Positions 36,172 through 47,926 of a DNA stretch of 64,000 nt are shown piece after piece. The stretch is from the NCBI RefSeq assembly GCF_000787575.1, contig NW_012236524.1, positions 248,001 to 312,000 of the forward strand, written 5' to 3'. This DNA comes from Acytostelium subglobosum LB1 (taxonomy: Eukaryota > Evosea > Eumycetozoa > Acytosteliales > Acytosteliaceae). The translations under genes were made by a program, and so were the position numbers. Positions within the stretch are counted from its first letter, which is position 1. Each line of letters begins with the position of its first letter. The notes under the pieces were generated by a model. It was not told where the DNA came from. It did no database searches and saw nothing but the letters and a program-made list of their open reading frames with translations.

Positions 36172-38926
36172 TTACTTGAGAGGTGACTTGGTAAAGTACT
36201 GTGACAGACGGAATCTTGCAACCTTCTTGGCCGCTGTCTGAAGTTGTGGTGGTTGTTGAGGAGTAGTTGTTGTAGATGATGTCGTAGAAGAAGGAGTAGC
36301 GGAAGTATTAGCAGTAGTTGTAGTAGTAATAGTCGGTGTGGTTGTAGATGTTGCAGTTGTTGTGGTTGTTGGTTTCTTGGACAATTCAATCTGATGCTTT
36401 AACTTCTCAATCCAAGCTGTTTGCTCTGCTTGTGATGCAGCCTTGAATAGATACTTCTTCTTGGCCGTCACAATGTGGAACGACTTGTTTTCTGTAGTCG
36501 ACGGTCCGGTGCTGGGTTGTGTCTGTGATGTTCCAGCACTATCCTTTCCAGGCTTGACTCGTTTGATTGTGAAGTAACTGCCACCACTATTCTTCTCAAC
36601 CTCTTTGACCTCTGTGATATCTTGTAGAGATATCTTGATGCTTGACTCATCATCCTTATCGGCGGTAGTTGATGATGTCGTTGTTGTGTGGCTCGATTGA
36701 TGTGGTGGCAATGATGGTGATTCCTTCTTTACAATGGCCACAAAGGATTCTGGTGTCAATGTGCACCAGTGTGTATCATATCTGCGCAAGAACTTGGACT
36801 GCTTGTCGAGTGATCCTTCGTATATCACATCACCATGCTGTTGGGGTTGAGGTTGTAGAGGAGATTGTTGTTGCTGTTGTGGTTGTTGTGGCGCCTTTGG
36901 GGCGGTACTTGCACTGGCAGCTGTCCAAGCAGTCGGGACACTCTTTGGTCGTGGAGAAGATGACTTCACTGCAAGCATTGTCTTTGGTGACAATATCAAT
37001 GTAGGAATGTTGGGCGTTGGAGTGGCAGTTGTATCAGTCTCAGTAGTGCCAGCACCTCCAGCCGTGTTGCAATCTGATTGAATCACCACTGGTGCACTGC
37101 TTGTTGCGTTGGATGTCTGCTCCATCTTGCTCGAAAGCAAAGTGATGAGAAGTTGATGTACATCCTTGATCTCCCCCGACTTGATAAATGGTTGACTGAG
37201 GAGCACATCTCCATCATGGACCTTATCCTGCGCCTTTAGGAATGAACAATTGAGATTGACAATCGACTGCATCAACTCAATTCGTTGCAAGGTTGTTCGG
37301 TGATGTGAATTTGTATCCAATGGAGCCGATATCTTCTGGCCGCCCAAGGAGTAGATCACTTGCTTGCCATCCTCTGATGTTCCACAGGGCAATGGAAGCA
37401 ATGCCAGTGTGTCCAATACCAACTTGCTCCTCACCGGATCAGAAGTGATAACCTGAGCCAGTTGTGTGATCGATATAATGTCTGTGAGTGTGCTCGATGC
37501 CTCCTGCACTCTCTGGTCCAGTGAGTCGAGCTGCGCGTTATCCAAGGTGATGAATACTGATGCTGCCGCAGCTGCCACAGCAGCAGCCGTCGATGCCGAC
37601 GACACTGAGGAGCTCCTTCTCGTGTGCTCATGTATATTCTCCACAGTCTCATTGGCAATGGTCGATACGAACTCACTAAAGTTGCCATTGCCCTTGTACC
37701 TGTCGATAAAGTCTGAACTGGGCAGTAGACCTGGCGATGTCTTCTGGACCGACTTCAAAGCCTTTAGAATTGACACAATAGTATTGGCATCACTCTTTCT
37801 TCCTGACGTGCTACTCTCCTCCTTTGCCAACAATTGTTTCAAAAACTCCAACACTACATCAGTCTTCTCGACGCCACATAGTCCAACGCTGAGTTTAGTG
37901 ATCAATGAGTGTTAGACATATTGGACTAGACTGATCTGGCTTGTAACCATCAAACAATTTACTTACAGTTCAATCTGAGAGTATTTGGAAGCATGATCGT
38001 TGGAGATTGATTGGAAGAGGTCATCGAGTATTGGATGGAGGACAAATGGATATTTGAAGGCGATGTGACGGAGCATGGACGAGTATAAACTGGCAAGTGA
38101 TTGTTGTCCAAGACATGATCTCATCTGAACAACATATGGTACAATGAGATGTGGACTCTGCTTTGATATCTCGACCAAAATAGCAAGGACACTTGCTCTT
38201 GCTTCCAATGTCTTTTCAAAGCATCCAATCAACAATGTCAAATTGCTTTCAAAGTCCTTATGATTGTGCTGATACAGTCCACACAAGATGGAGAGATAGT
38301 TTGGATAGTCCTCAGAGTACTGTTTGATTGATCGATGAATGAGTGTGGGTGTGGAATGTAAGTATGGGATCATTCCAGTGTGTCAGAATCAAACCACATA
38401 CCTTGAATAGATCATTGGCAAATGGTGCCAATATACGTGATTGGTTCACGGATAATGAGGAGAGCGTGGAGAAGACGATGGATTGAAGTTGTTCGGTGTG
38501 TCGACCAATGGATAGTAGGCGGGGCACGGAGAGGAGGTTTGGATTAGCAGGGAACAGGAAACATATTGTTCCAAGCAGTGTGAAGATGGCTTGATCCAAT
38601 GTATCGGTAGTCTTTAGTTTGAGTAAATGTTCAATACAGTCATAGTATTGAGTGAGTGATTGTGTATTTGTTGTTGACAACAACTCATCAGTATTCTCTT
38701 TGATCAAATCACACAACATATTTGATAATGCCAATGTTGACTTCTCTGTATCATTGTCTCCATCTCCATCTCCATCTCCATCATTATTATTCTTTGCTTC
38801 GGATAATGTTTGTAATAATATCATTACAACATTGTTTGACTTTAATGATGCTGCACTATTTGTATCTGTATGTCTTGTATTATATAATGACACCAAGTCA
38901 TCAATATCATTTATAATTGTTGTCAT
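36172..38926 (-). CDS. Melted/VEPH1-like PH-domain protein
   Basis: Three exons (38926-38402, 38319-37967, 37888-36172) give 864 residues. The first half is helical and repeat-like (for example LIGCFEKTLEARASVLAIL, VQMRSCLGQQSLASLYSS), consistent with an armadillo-type fold. A Ser/Ala-rich segment and a Pro/Gln-rich linker follow. The PH domain starts near residue 645 (GDVIYEGSLDKQSKFLRRYDTHW) and, with a Ser/Thr insert, ends at about 785 (AEQTAWIEKLKHQIELSK). Helical repeats plus one C-terminal PH domain match Melted (fly) and VEPH1 (vertebrates), membrane-bound modulators of insulin/TOR and TGF-beta signalling. PH identity is firm; the Melted link is an inference. Confidence 0.78.
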
Positions 38927-39787
38927 TGTATTATTATCTGTTTGTGTGTATATATGTATTACAAGGTGATGAGTAACATTAAAGAAAGGTTGTTGAACAA
39001 GTGGTCATCATTGCACAATGACATGCATGACCTTCAGCCTCAGTGACCAACCCACACTCCCAACACTTCTCGGCAGCCCAACAAGTCGTCTTTGCAGACA
39101 TGGGGTGAATCTATGGTTTTCAAAAGAAACCTGTTGATGAAAAAAAAGACGTTGTTGGGCTGTGTGGCGGTATTTGATTGAATTCCGAATCAATGATACA
39201 ACAAATATCCAATCACAAGTTCAAATATTTGAATGTTGATTGAACATGAAGTAAGGTGGTGGAATGTATGTCAATGGAATTTATTCATTGAGGCAACGGA
39301 CAGAAGAGTGATGGTACGTATGATGATGATGGGTGTCGCGGAGAGAGATGAATACAATCCATGTCCTACTGGCACCACAACCACGTGCTTGACAGCCAGG
39401 AGTCAATAACTTGATCGATTGAATGATAGAGTTATTGCTAGGAGTGTAGTTGGCACCCATCATCATTGAGGAAGTGATTGGATGGAGAGGAAAGGGAAGG
39501 GAGAGGGAGGATGGGGAGGGAATGATCGGACGGGATAACTCATTGCGTGAACTGATGAACATCGATGATTTGGATGATGCTCCAGTCCACACCACGGTGC
39601 TCTTGCGTCGATTCGCAATATTTGAGTGCTTGTGTATCCTGTCTGTTGGCTGACAGACCGGACAACAACACCTGATTGATTGATCAGTGTGTACTGAGGG
39701 AGGGGCAACACGTAGGATGTGTTTGCTGCATGCATGAAGTGATGACATCGCTTTCTTGCTTGTTTGCTTGCTTGCTTGCCATTTGGT
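38927..39787. other. Intergenic region
   Basis: This long spacer lies between two minus-strand genes. It holds an imperfect stem-loop (arms 39074-39090 and 39148-39162), a purine-rich GGGAAGGGAGAGGGAGGATGGGGAG stretch near 39491-39520 and a GCTTGCTTGCTTGC run near 39760. Reading frames through it are not protein-like. Confidence 0.5.
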
Positions 39788-40537
39788 TTACAATTCATAC
39801 AGACACTTGTTGCCATAGCTTCTGTTTGTCTTTAATGAATCCGAGTGCAAAGTGTACTGAATAGGACCGCGATACTCCAACACTCTCTTTAGCGAATGTC
39901 TGTGTGGCTTTGAGTTGGTAAGTCTGGCATGATGACACTTCAAAACAACAACATACCCTATATCCTTTGCAGCCTTCTCATCCTGCCCATGCTTTGTCCA
40001 AAGGGTGATCTTGTCGCCAGCCTTTCTAGAGCTGAACACAACACCACATACCTCGTCACTGTAATCGAATGTCTCTCCAATGCAAGCCATCACAGTCTGT
40101 AGCCATTGGTTGTCCATGGCGGTCCTGTCACGTGTGGCAATGGACCATTTTCCACCACGCTTATTGGCCTCATGCTCCCACTTTGGCTCAATGTCCTCTT
40201 TGAACAGGTGGAAGCTGCTGCCCTGCTTGATCGTGCTGATTGGTGGGAGATTGTTGAACACGCACCAAAAGTCCTCCACCGTATCAAAGCTGATTATCTT
40301 CTTCAAGGCATCTGCCCAATCATCCTGTGATGTCTTCTGACTCCTATGATCAAACCACAATGACCATCTATGTTGTAAAGGATGTTTGATCATATTTGTA
40401 TCGAATTCCTTTTGTTCTTGTTCCTGTCCTTGTTCTTGTTCATTGTTGTTGTCAATGTTGTCATTGTTGTTGTTGTTGTCATCAGATATTGATGATGTTG
40501 TTGTAGATGTTGTTGTAGTAGTAGTGTTGATGTTCAT
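39788..40537 (-). CDS. eif4e: Translation initiation factor eIF4E
   Basis: Two exons (40537-39957, 39899-39788) give 230 residues. After an Asn/Gln/Thr-rich leader of about 50 residues the cap-binding fold begins: HPLQHRWSLWFD, FDTVEDFWCVFNNLPP, SSFHLFKEDIEPKWEHEANK and GGKWSIATRDR, giving the Trp pair that stacks on m7G and the Glu that follows the second Trp. The end, RGPIQYTLHSDSLK, is the usual closing strand. It recruits capped mRNA to the ribosome. The intron (39956-39900) is 57 bases, GT-AG, and has no in-frame stop; unspliced RNA would add 19 residues inside the helix after KDIG, which is why I prefer splicing. Confidence 0.93.
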   Translation of the reverse strand: MNINTTTTTTSTTTSSISDDNNNNNDNIDNNNEQEQGQEQEQKEFDTNMIKHPLQHRWSLWFDHRSQKTSQDDWADALKKIISFDTVEDFWCVFNNLPPISTIKQGSSFHLFKEDIEPKWEHEANKRGGKWSIATRDRTAMDNQWLQTVMACIGETFDYSDEVCGVVFSSRKAGDKITLWTKHGQDEKAAKDIGYVVVLKCHHARLTNSKPHRHSLKRVLEYRGPIQYTLHSDSLKTNRSYGNKCLYEL

Positions 40538-40886
40538 TGTGTTTCAACTATCTCAAAGTGTAAATAAGTATGTATATGTATGTGTCACAATCAATGTTGT
40601 TGTTGTTATTTAGAATGAGTTGTATTATATGAATACTATTATTATTATTATTATTACGTGTGTCGATGGTGTAAGTAGATACTCATGAATGAAAGTTGGG
40701 CCACCTTTACAAAGTGTGATCTTGTTGACAACGTTTCAACACTTAAAAGTGGGAAAGAGAGGAAAAATGAAGAAATAGAGTGAACTTCATCAATGACAAA
40801 GGTTATCTTTACAAGCTATTGTCTATATTTAATTAATAATAATAACAATATTGTGATCATGGTAGAGATAGAACAATACAATCAAT
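40538..40886. other. Intergenic region between eIF4E and the GST gene
   Basis: The spacer lies between two minus-strand genes. It contains an ATT run near 40640-40655 and AT-rich sequence, including the eIF4E promoter. No gene is seen. Confidence 0.5.
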
Positions 40887-41744
40887 CTACTTGTCACGTC
40901 CGAATAATATCTTGCGTTGTTCAGCGGTGAATGCTGTTCTCTGTGCAGTGAGCTCATCATCATACTTCTTGTAAGTTTGGACAGCTGGCAACTGAGCAAT
41001 TCTGTTGTGATACTCATATAACTTGGGATAGTCTTGCTCAGTGATATCAGGTAGTGTATTGATGAATTTGCTGGATTGATGTATATGTTAGGTTTGATTG
41101 ATTGATGGTCTGATTGAATGATCACATACCTCCATGGATAGATTGCAATGTCTGCAATTGTTAACTCATCTCCAGCAACATAGGCATGCTTGATGAGTTG
41201 ACGCTCAAGAACATGGAACAATCTTCTCACCTCATTGTAATGTCTCTTGATTGGATACTCATACTTGACCTCAGCATACTTTGAATAATGAGTGTACTGT
41301 CCCAAGTTTGGTCCAAGTGATGCCACTATATATTGAGAACGGACATATTAGTATATCGATCAATCAAACTAACAATGATCAATCATACATACTCTGGAAG
41401 AATACCCAACCCAAGACTTCATAATGCTCTTGTGTATGTGTTGTTTCATTTGGAAGGTATTTGCCATTGGCGTAGGTCTTGGCCAAATAGATCAAGATGT
41501 TTCCACTCTCGAATAGGACAATAGGACTCTTACCCTCTGGCACATTTGGATCAACGATGGCAGGTATCTTGCTGTTTGGATTGATCTTGATGAAATCATC
41601 CTTGAACTGATCACCATTGGCAATATTCACCTTTATAGATTCATAAGGAAGTTCTAGTAACTCAAGTAATATGAACACCTTGGCAACATTAGGTGTATTT
41701 AGTGAGTATAACTTGATTGGCTTTAGTGTTGATGTTGAGATCAT
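40887..41744 (-). CDS. Glutathione S-transferase family protein
   Basis: Three exons (41744-41393, 41325-41130, 41070-40887) give 243 residues. The N-terminal thioredoxin-like domain contains IKLYSLNTPNVAKVFILLELL, NPNSKIPAIVDP (cis-Pro) and LFESGNILIYLA (the ES that binds the gamma-glutamyl group). The C-terminal helical domain contains ELTIADIAIYPW, the N-capping motif of GSTs. The pattern is that of the bacterial/fungal Ure2-like or nu/GTT class. It probably acts in detoxification by glutathione conjugation or thiol transfer; substrates cannot be read from sequence. Confidence 0.92.
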
Positions 41745-42219
41745 TGTTGTTATAATATTATAATTGTATGTATGATTGATTGTATTATTAATTGGATGTT
41801 TGATTGATATTCATTGTATGACTTTAAATAGTTTATCATTTTTTATTCATTCAATATAGATCAATCAATCAAGTAAGGTCTGAATCTTATACTATCGAAG
41901 GAATGATCAAGCTTCCAGATTCCAACAATGGGGGAGTCTTGCCCACAAACAATGTTCTACCCTTTGCCAAACGCCACACACGTTCTCTCTTAGAACGATG
42001 TTTGAGAACACTTGCCGATCTAATAAAGTAATAATGACTAGTCACTTTGAAACATCATCAATCTTTTATAAACCTAATTACTCGGAAGTTCAATATACCA
42101 TTCAATTAAAAATTAAAATTATATTACCTTATTTGTATTTTAGTTCTTTAGTAATTAATTCACTTCACTTTTTTATTATTATTATTTTTCCTTTCTCTAT
42201 CTTCTTGAATTACTTCTAA
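41745..42219. other. AT-rich intergenic region
   Basis: The spacer separates the GST gene from the Crinkler-type fossil. The right half (42040-42215) is strongly AT-rich with T runs. No gene is recognised. Confidence 0.5.
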
Positions 42220-43823
42220 TTGAGAATGATGATAAGAGGATTGTTTAGACCTCCTCCCCAAGGAATAACATACGAAAATGGAAGATATATATTTCATTCA
42301 TTGAGGTCTACATTAAAACAATTCTATCCTCCTTTGTCTTATTATTCCACCAAGCATACTCCCCAATTATTAAAAAAGTCATTCTCTACAAGTGGAATGA
42401 TCGCTCCAGATATGAGTGATCTATACTATTGGATTGATCCACTCAGATTGAAACAAGGTAACAAACTACTCCAGTGTATACAGAAAGGAAAATACTTCAT
42501 ACTTTATGGAACTCGATCATCTGGAAAGACAACCCTTGTGAGTTTGACTTTGTGGAATTTTTAACATCAGCAGGTAATCATCTCAACTCCAAGATAATTC
42601 TATTCATTTATGAGTTTGATAAGTTAAAGAATATGGGTGACAAAGATACAATTGATGGTGTTCTAGATAAGTTAAGAATTATTCGAGACAATGACAATAG
42701 TTTCGTAAAAATTATTGTTGTCTCTGGTCCTTTCAACATTCTCTAATTTACAAATAATATAAGACGTGGATCACCTTTCAACTTATATAATTCAATCAAA
42801 AGTCCTAATTTCGATCAAGAGTATGTGACAGAACTATTCAAAATGTTCCAAGAAGATTCCAAAGTAACCTTGGACCCAAGAATTGTTGAGGACATTTACA
42901 ATAGAACTGAAGGACATACTGGGTTGGTCTGCTTACATTGAAGGAATATAGATGATCGTATAAAATCAGGGGAGACACTATCTTACCAAAAATGGAATGA
43001 TACAATTGTTCCATCTATGACCAATGCAATGAAACAATATTCCACAACCTATAGAGTTCTACAATTACTAATTGATCCAGACCATTCTCAAAGATCATTA
43101 TTCTTGGAGTTAACAAAAAGACTCTTACGTTCCAACTCAATCAAACCAAAGTATAACATGGAGATAGATTCACTGAATGTTCTGGTCTCAGAAGGCTTGG
43201 CAAATATTAATCATGATTGTTATCTAAAAGATGTCACATACTCCATCAAAAACCCAGCAATTCATCATTTAATTCTAGACAACGTAGTTTATTACAATCT
43301 TGGACATCAATATCCACAAGTCACCCTCCCCTTCAAAGACCATTCCATTGATACTCACAAATTGATAACAAATATTGCAAGATGACTAGACATTTTCAAA
43401 GGTCACCAACAACATAGTGAAAGATATTATCATTTTGAGTTCTACACAATGATTAAACAATGGTCTGCAGGTGTCTCATGTGTATCTCTATGTACTAATA
43501 TCAATGCTCCTATACCTGGTAACTACAAATACTCAAAGAAGAGATGTGATATTGTGTTGGAAAGGAAGGAAGAAGGATACAAACCTTGGAGGTGTTGCAT
43601 TGAACTTGTGGCCCATGTCACATCAGCTGAAGTCACAGAGCATGTATCCAAAATATCAGACTTCCTCAAGATAGATTCCAAGGTTGATGAAGCTATTATT
43701 CTAAATATCACAACTGACCCGTTGCAATTTGGAATGAGGTCTCATAATCAAAACATTAACTTGGTCCACTTGATTATCAATGACGACCACACAGGTTCAG
43801 TGCACGATATTGTGGGTTGTTGA
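42220..43823 (+). pseudogene. Fossil of a Crinkler-type P-loop NTPase/nuclease gene
   Basis: This is a broken copy with about four or five interruptions. Recognisable parts, in order, are an N-terminal leader, a P-loop (GTRSSGKTT), a Walker-B-like strand followed by a conserved GPFNIL element, a helical middle, and a C-terminal segment with KRCDIVLERKEEGYKPW and CCIELVAHVTSAEVTEHV. The last resembles the PD-(D/E)xK restriction-fold nuclease joined to a P-loop NTPase in Crinkler (CRN-like) proteins, a family spread through oomycetes, fungi and dictyostelids. Local base composition is more AT-rich than neighbouring genes. Family naming is from memory of these domain pairings; decay looks moderate, since protein-like sequence is still easily read. 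Confidence 0.65.
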
Positions 43824-43969
43824 CACTGTTTTTTGCAAACTCGATACATAGATTTTGCAATTTCACTGTCGATTGTTCAGTCAATCATTTGATTGACCGA
43901 ACTATTCAAACTATCTGTCAATCACTCTATCACTCTCTTCCTATTACTTATAATAATAATATTAATAAA

Positions 43970-44893
43970 ATGGAATATTATCAACAAGAAATTAATAACC
44001 TGGATGATATAACTAGACAGTTGTATATATTGTCTACAAAAGTAATTAATAATACTACATATAAACATATCAAGAGTAAACTTAATATTTGTATACAATC
44101 ATTTGACAAGAATGTCAGTATTTATAGCCTTCACCATTTTGTAGAAATATTAATCAATCTACTAAACATTAATAACAAACCAAACTTTAAATATCTTTTA
44201 AATGATGTAAGTATTCAATCAAATAATAATATAAATTCTAATATTGAATTTAATTAATAATAATTAATCTAGGTTGTTTTGGTTGATAGGATAATCAATT
44301 CACTTGATATTGATTATTATTATGATGATTCAGATGAGAAGAATAGATTGTTGTTCTTCTGTCTGTTTATCTTGGTCAAACATAATGTGTTATCAGAGTC
44401 TTTGGTAACATGCCGACTACCTAAATCATCAATTGCCAATCAATTCGAGACATGTCTAAAGATGAAGGATAAACAAAGTCTGGATAACTTTATACTGGAA
44501 TGCAATCCATATCTTGAACAAGATGTTGAGTATATGGTTCAACCAGAAGGTGACAATGATTATGAAGATTACTTTATCAATGATGAAGATATCTTTGGTT
44601 GTAAAGATCATGTAGAAGATGAACTTTACTGTGAAGAATATTACTACGACGGCTACAACAACGTAGACAACAACGAAGACGATGGCAACTATCAAGACCA
44701 CGACAACCATGAAGATGATGACAACTATGAAGACGTTGACCACTATCAGGACGACGACGACAACTATGAGGACGATGCCAACTATGAAGACGATGACAAC
44801 TATGAAGACGATGACAACAACATAGAATATGATCAATACGCCGGAGTAAAAGAAAAATATTCTAATGACATATGGTCAATAATCAATCAATAA
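43970..44893 (+). CDS. Acidic Asp/Glu/Asn/Tyr-repeat protein, unknown function
   Basis: Two exons (43970-44206, 44273-44893) give 285 residues. The first 150 residues are helical and Leu/Ile/Asn-rich without a known domain. From about residue 170 the protein becomes extremely acidic, with repeated NYEDD-like units (about 44640-44820). It ends NDIWSIINQ. It starts 147 bases after the Crinkler-type fossil; whether the two are connected is unknown. Codon use in the first exon is AT-rich like the fossil, unlike most genes here. The acidic tail could bind basic proteins or metal; that is speculation. Confidence 0.65.
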
Positions 44894-45084
44894 ATCAATC
44901 AACAAGATAACATTTGTTTATCGATACATGCTGTTGTATTGAAACATCCTTTGGTTGCTCGCCAATATGCATGATGGGAGAGAAAGAGAGAGAGGAGGTA
45001 AGCTTATAGTTTGGCAACTAGACCGTGACTATTTGAAGAATCTCGCGAGTGACTGGGACGACGACGCATTGGACAGTCTGATAG

Positions 45085-46908
45085 TCAGTGCTGCTGAGGC
45101 AGCTGAAGACTCTCGTAGTTGGGATAGTAGACGTACTGACGCACCAGCTGCTCAATGCTCTCGGGACGAGCAATAGTGGCCACGCCCTCTTCAAATGCCT
45201 TCTCAATGACGGCAACGGCGATGCGGATGGAGATGTCTCTGATTCCAGAGAGGCCAGGGTAGATCTTGTTGGTGATCACCTCGGCGTCGTCAACGCACGA
45301 GGCCAACGCCTTGGAGGCGGCAATGATCATGGAGTCTGTGACCTTGGTGGCGTGGCATACGACCGCGCCCAGACCGAGGCCGGGGAAGATGTACATATTG
45401 TTGCCTTGGCCAGGCACCAATCTCACGCCGTTCAGCTCGACTGGGGCGAATGGGGAGCCCGAGGCAAAGATGCAGCGGCCCTTGGACCATGTGTAGGCCT
45501 GCTCGGCGGTGCACTCAGCGTTGGAAGTTGGGTTGGACAGCGAGAAGATGATGGGCTTCTCGACGTGGCTGGACACCTCCTCGATGATGTCCTGTGTGAA
45601 TGAGCGACCGATGCCAGAGAGACCAATCAGGGCGGTGGGCTTGACGTCGCGGACGACCTCAAGCAGGGTCTTGAGCTGGGTGGTGTAGTCAGTGCGTGCA
45701 TAAGCCTTCTTGTGCTCGGCAAGCTCGTCACCACGATTGGTTGTGATCAATCCCTTGCTGTCGACGAACCAGAAACGCTTCCTGGCCTCCTCCTCTGTCA
45801 GTCCCTGCTCGAGGAACAATGACATAATACAATCGGCCACACCAATACCTGCGCTACCAGCTCCAAAGAACACCAATCTATGATCTCTCAGTGGGATCTG
45901 CACTGCGCGCACAGCATTGATGAATCCAGACAAGATCACAGAGCCAGTTCTAAGATTGAGCGAGTGATCAAGGGAGTATTAGTGTCGTCTGGTCGCTCAA
46001 TTAATCAATCAATCAAACATACCCTTGGATATCATCGTTGAAACAGAGGAACCTGTTCCTGTAAATGTCGAGAAGGTTGAAGCAGTGGTCGTTGCTGATG
46101 TCCTCGAATTGGACCAAGACCTTTGGCCACTTGTTGTAGACGGCCACCATGAACTCCTCAATGATGGCGTAGTACTCTTGGTCGGGAACACGTGAGTGCT
46201 TCTCGCCCAGATAGAACTTGTCCTCCAGGTACTTCTTTGTGTTGACGCCAGCGTCGATGATCACTGGCAGTGTGCGGGCGGGGTTGAATCCAGCGCCTGC
46301 GACATACAGTTGGAGCTTTCCAACTGGGATGCCCATGCCATTGGTGCCCAAGTCGCCCAGACCCAGGATTCGGGAGCCGTCACTGATGACGATGATGTCG
46401 ACCTCGGGGTTGGGCCAATTGTCCAGGATGTCGCGGATCTGGCCGCGGTCCTGTGTGGAGAAGTACATGCCTTGGGCAAAACGGAACTCGTTGCCAAACT
46501 TCTGGCAAGCCTCGCCCACTGTTGGAGTGTAGACGATTGGCATCATCAGCTCGAGGTTGTTCACCAAGAGATAGAAGAACAATGTCTCATTGCGGTCGCG
46601 CAGACAGTTGAGGAAGACGTACTGCTCCAAAGTTGTCTGGAATGAGTGGAACTGTGACAAAGCACGCTCGGCCTGGTCCTGGATGGTCTCCTGGCGTGGT
46701 GGCAATAGTCCTCTCAGTCCAAACTTCTGGCGCTCCTCTGGTGAGAATGCAGTTCCTGGTTTGATTTATGTGTGTGCGGTGTGTGTGAGTGGGGTTGATT
46801 GATTGAATGATGGGGCTCGATCAGTCGATAACTTGACTTACCTTTGTTGGTGTAGGATGATCTCAGAATACTGCTTCCCTTGCTACACAGTATGTTGTTG
46901 GTGTTCAT
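45085..46908 (-). CDS. malA: NAD(P)-dependent malic enzyme
   Basis: Three exons (46908-46842, 46755-46023, 45949-45085) give 554 residues, the usual length. It oxidatively decarboxylates malate to pyruvate. Visible motifs are FSPEERQKFGLRGLLPP, MPIVYTPTVGEACQKFG, ISDGSRILGLGDLGTNGMG, FNDDIQGTGSVILSG and the Rossmann FFGAGSAGIGVAD, plus SNPTSNAECTAEQAYTW. The catalytic Tyr (VYTPTVG) and the Asp cluster for divalent metal are present. The short Ser-rich N-terminus (MNTNNILCSKGSSILRSS) might be a mitochondrial presequence. NAD versus NADP preference cannot be settled by eye. Confidence 0.95.
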
Positions 46909-47926
46909 TGTGTGTTTATATAACTGTGGGATTTATGTGATTGTTCGGTATTATGAATTTAAAGTTGATGGGTTGTGGCTGGATTGATTCAAAGATAAGA
47001 TGAATGAAACTCGGCAAAATAACAAAATGAAGATGATGATGATTGCAATTGACTAGGTATCGTATCACTCGAGTGTGTATGTTGTTGTTGCCAGGCTAAC
47101 TTGTGTCGTGCTTCTGANNNNCTCTGGTCGTTGGTTGTGATTGATTGGTATGAGTGAGTGTGTATGAGTGAAGGGTGGGCTTGGAAAGGGTCCTTGCTTG
47201 GTTATTCAGTCTTATGTTATGAGCTGGAGGATGAAGATATTTATCTATCTTTAAATAAATAATTATATTTTAAATAATAGGGTATTATCAAACAGAAAAT
47301 AGAGGTGAAGAAGTGATGAAGGAGTGGAGAGTCCTTTGTGTTGTTGGACCAACAGTTGGTCATCTGTTTGTTTGTGTGTGTATGTGTTCGTGTGTGTGTG
47401 TTTGTTTGATGTATGTGTGGGGTGTGGGCGTGGAACATGTGATCAGAAGAGGCATGCGTCATAGATGGTAGTATGAGAAGACGAATATTGACCCATGGTA
47501 TCTTACCTACCTCTTCTTCTATTGATGTATGTGTGTGTGTGGGGTGATAATGGTCGTGATTAGGTGTTGGGGCAAGATGGGGCATCTTGAAGGTAACATG
47601 GCTCCCAAAGACCCATCAATTTGATCATTTTGTTGGTTTTTGGGAAGCCTCTGTACATTGATTACGGGGGCATACCCCATAATCCCAATCGTCTGTACAG
47701 AGACAGACGATGTCTTCACTTTCCCAAGGTAGGTGGGACCACCAATAGAGTACTTTTGGCGCTGACAATCACATAACTTGTTAGGTCTCTCAGACGCCAG
47801 GGAACAAGGAATGGAATGGATGAATGAATACTTTTGGATAATGATGAACATCAAGTTTATGACTGTTCGCTTAACTCTTGTCATTGTCGTCTGTCTGTCT
47901 GTCAATCTGTCCACTCTGTCAATCAA
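46909..47926. other. Intergenic region with hairpins and a sequencing gap
   Basis: The spacer lies between two minus-strand genes and holds the malA promoter. A four-base gap (N) lies at 47118-47121 and GTGTGT-rich sequence near 47370-47420 and 47525. The block at about 47583-47800 is more balanced in composition and contains a perfect 8-base stem (47689-47710), a second hairpin (47757-47799) and a CCCCATAA motif at 47675. No convincing gene is seen. Confidence 0.5.
47118..47121. other. Assembly gap (four N)
   Basis: Four consecutive undetermined bases lie in non-coding DNA upstream of malA. Confidence 0.99.

Noticed and set aside
44456-44836. Val/Ile-rich minus frame opposite the acidic repeat gene
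   Set aside because: It is antisense of the Asp/Glu/Asn repeats and simulates membrane helices.
47519-47926. Minus frame running into the spacer after the 930-residue protein gene
   Set aside because: The real last exon ends at 47927 with a stop; the downstream frame has no start or splice support.
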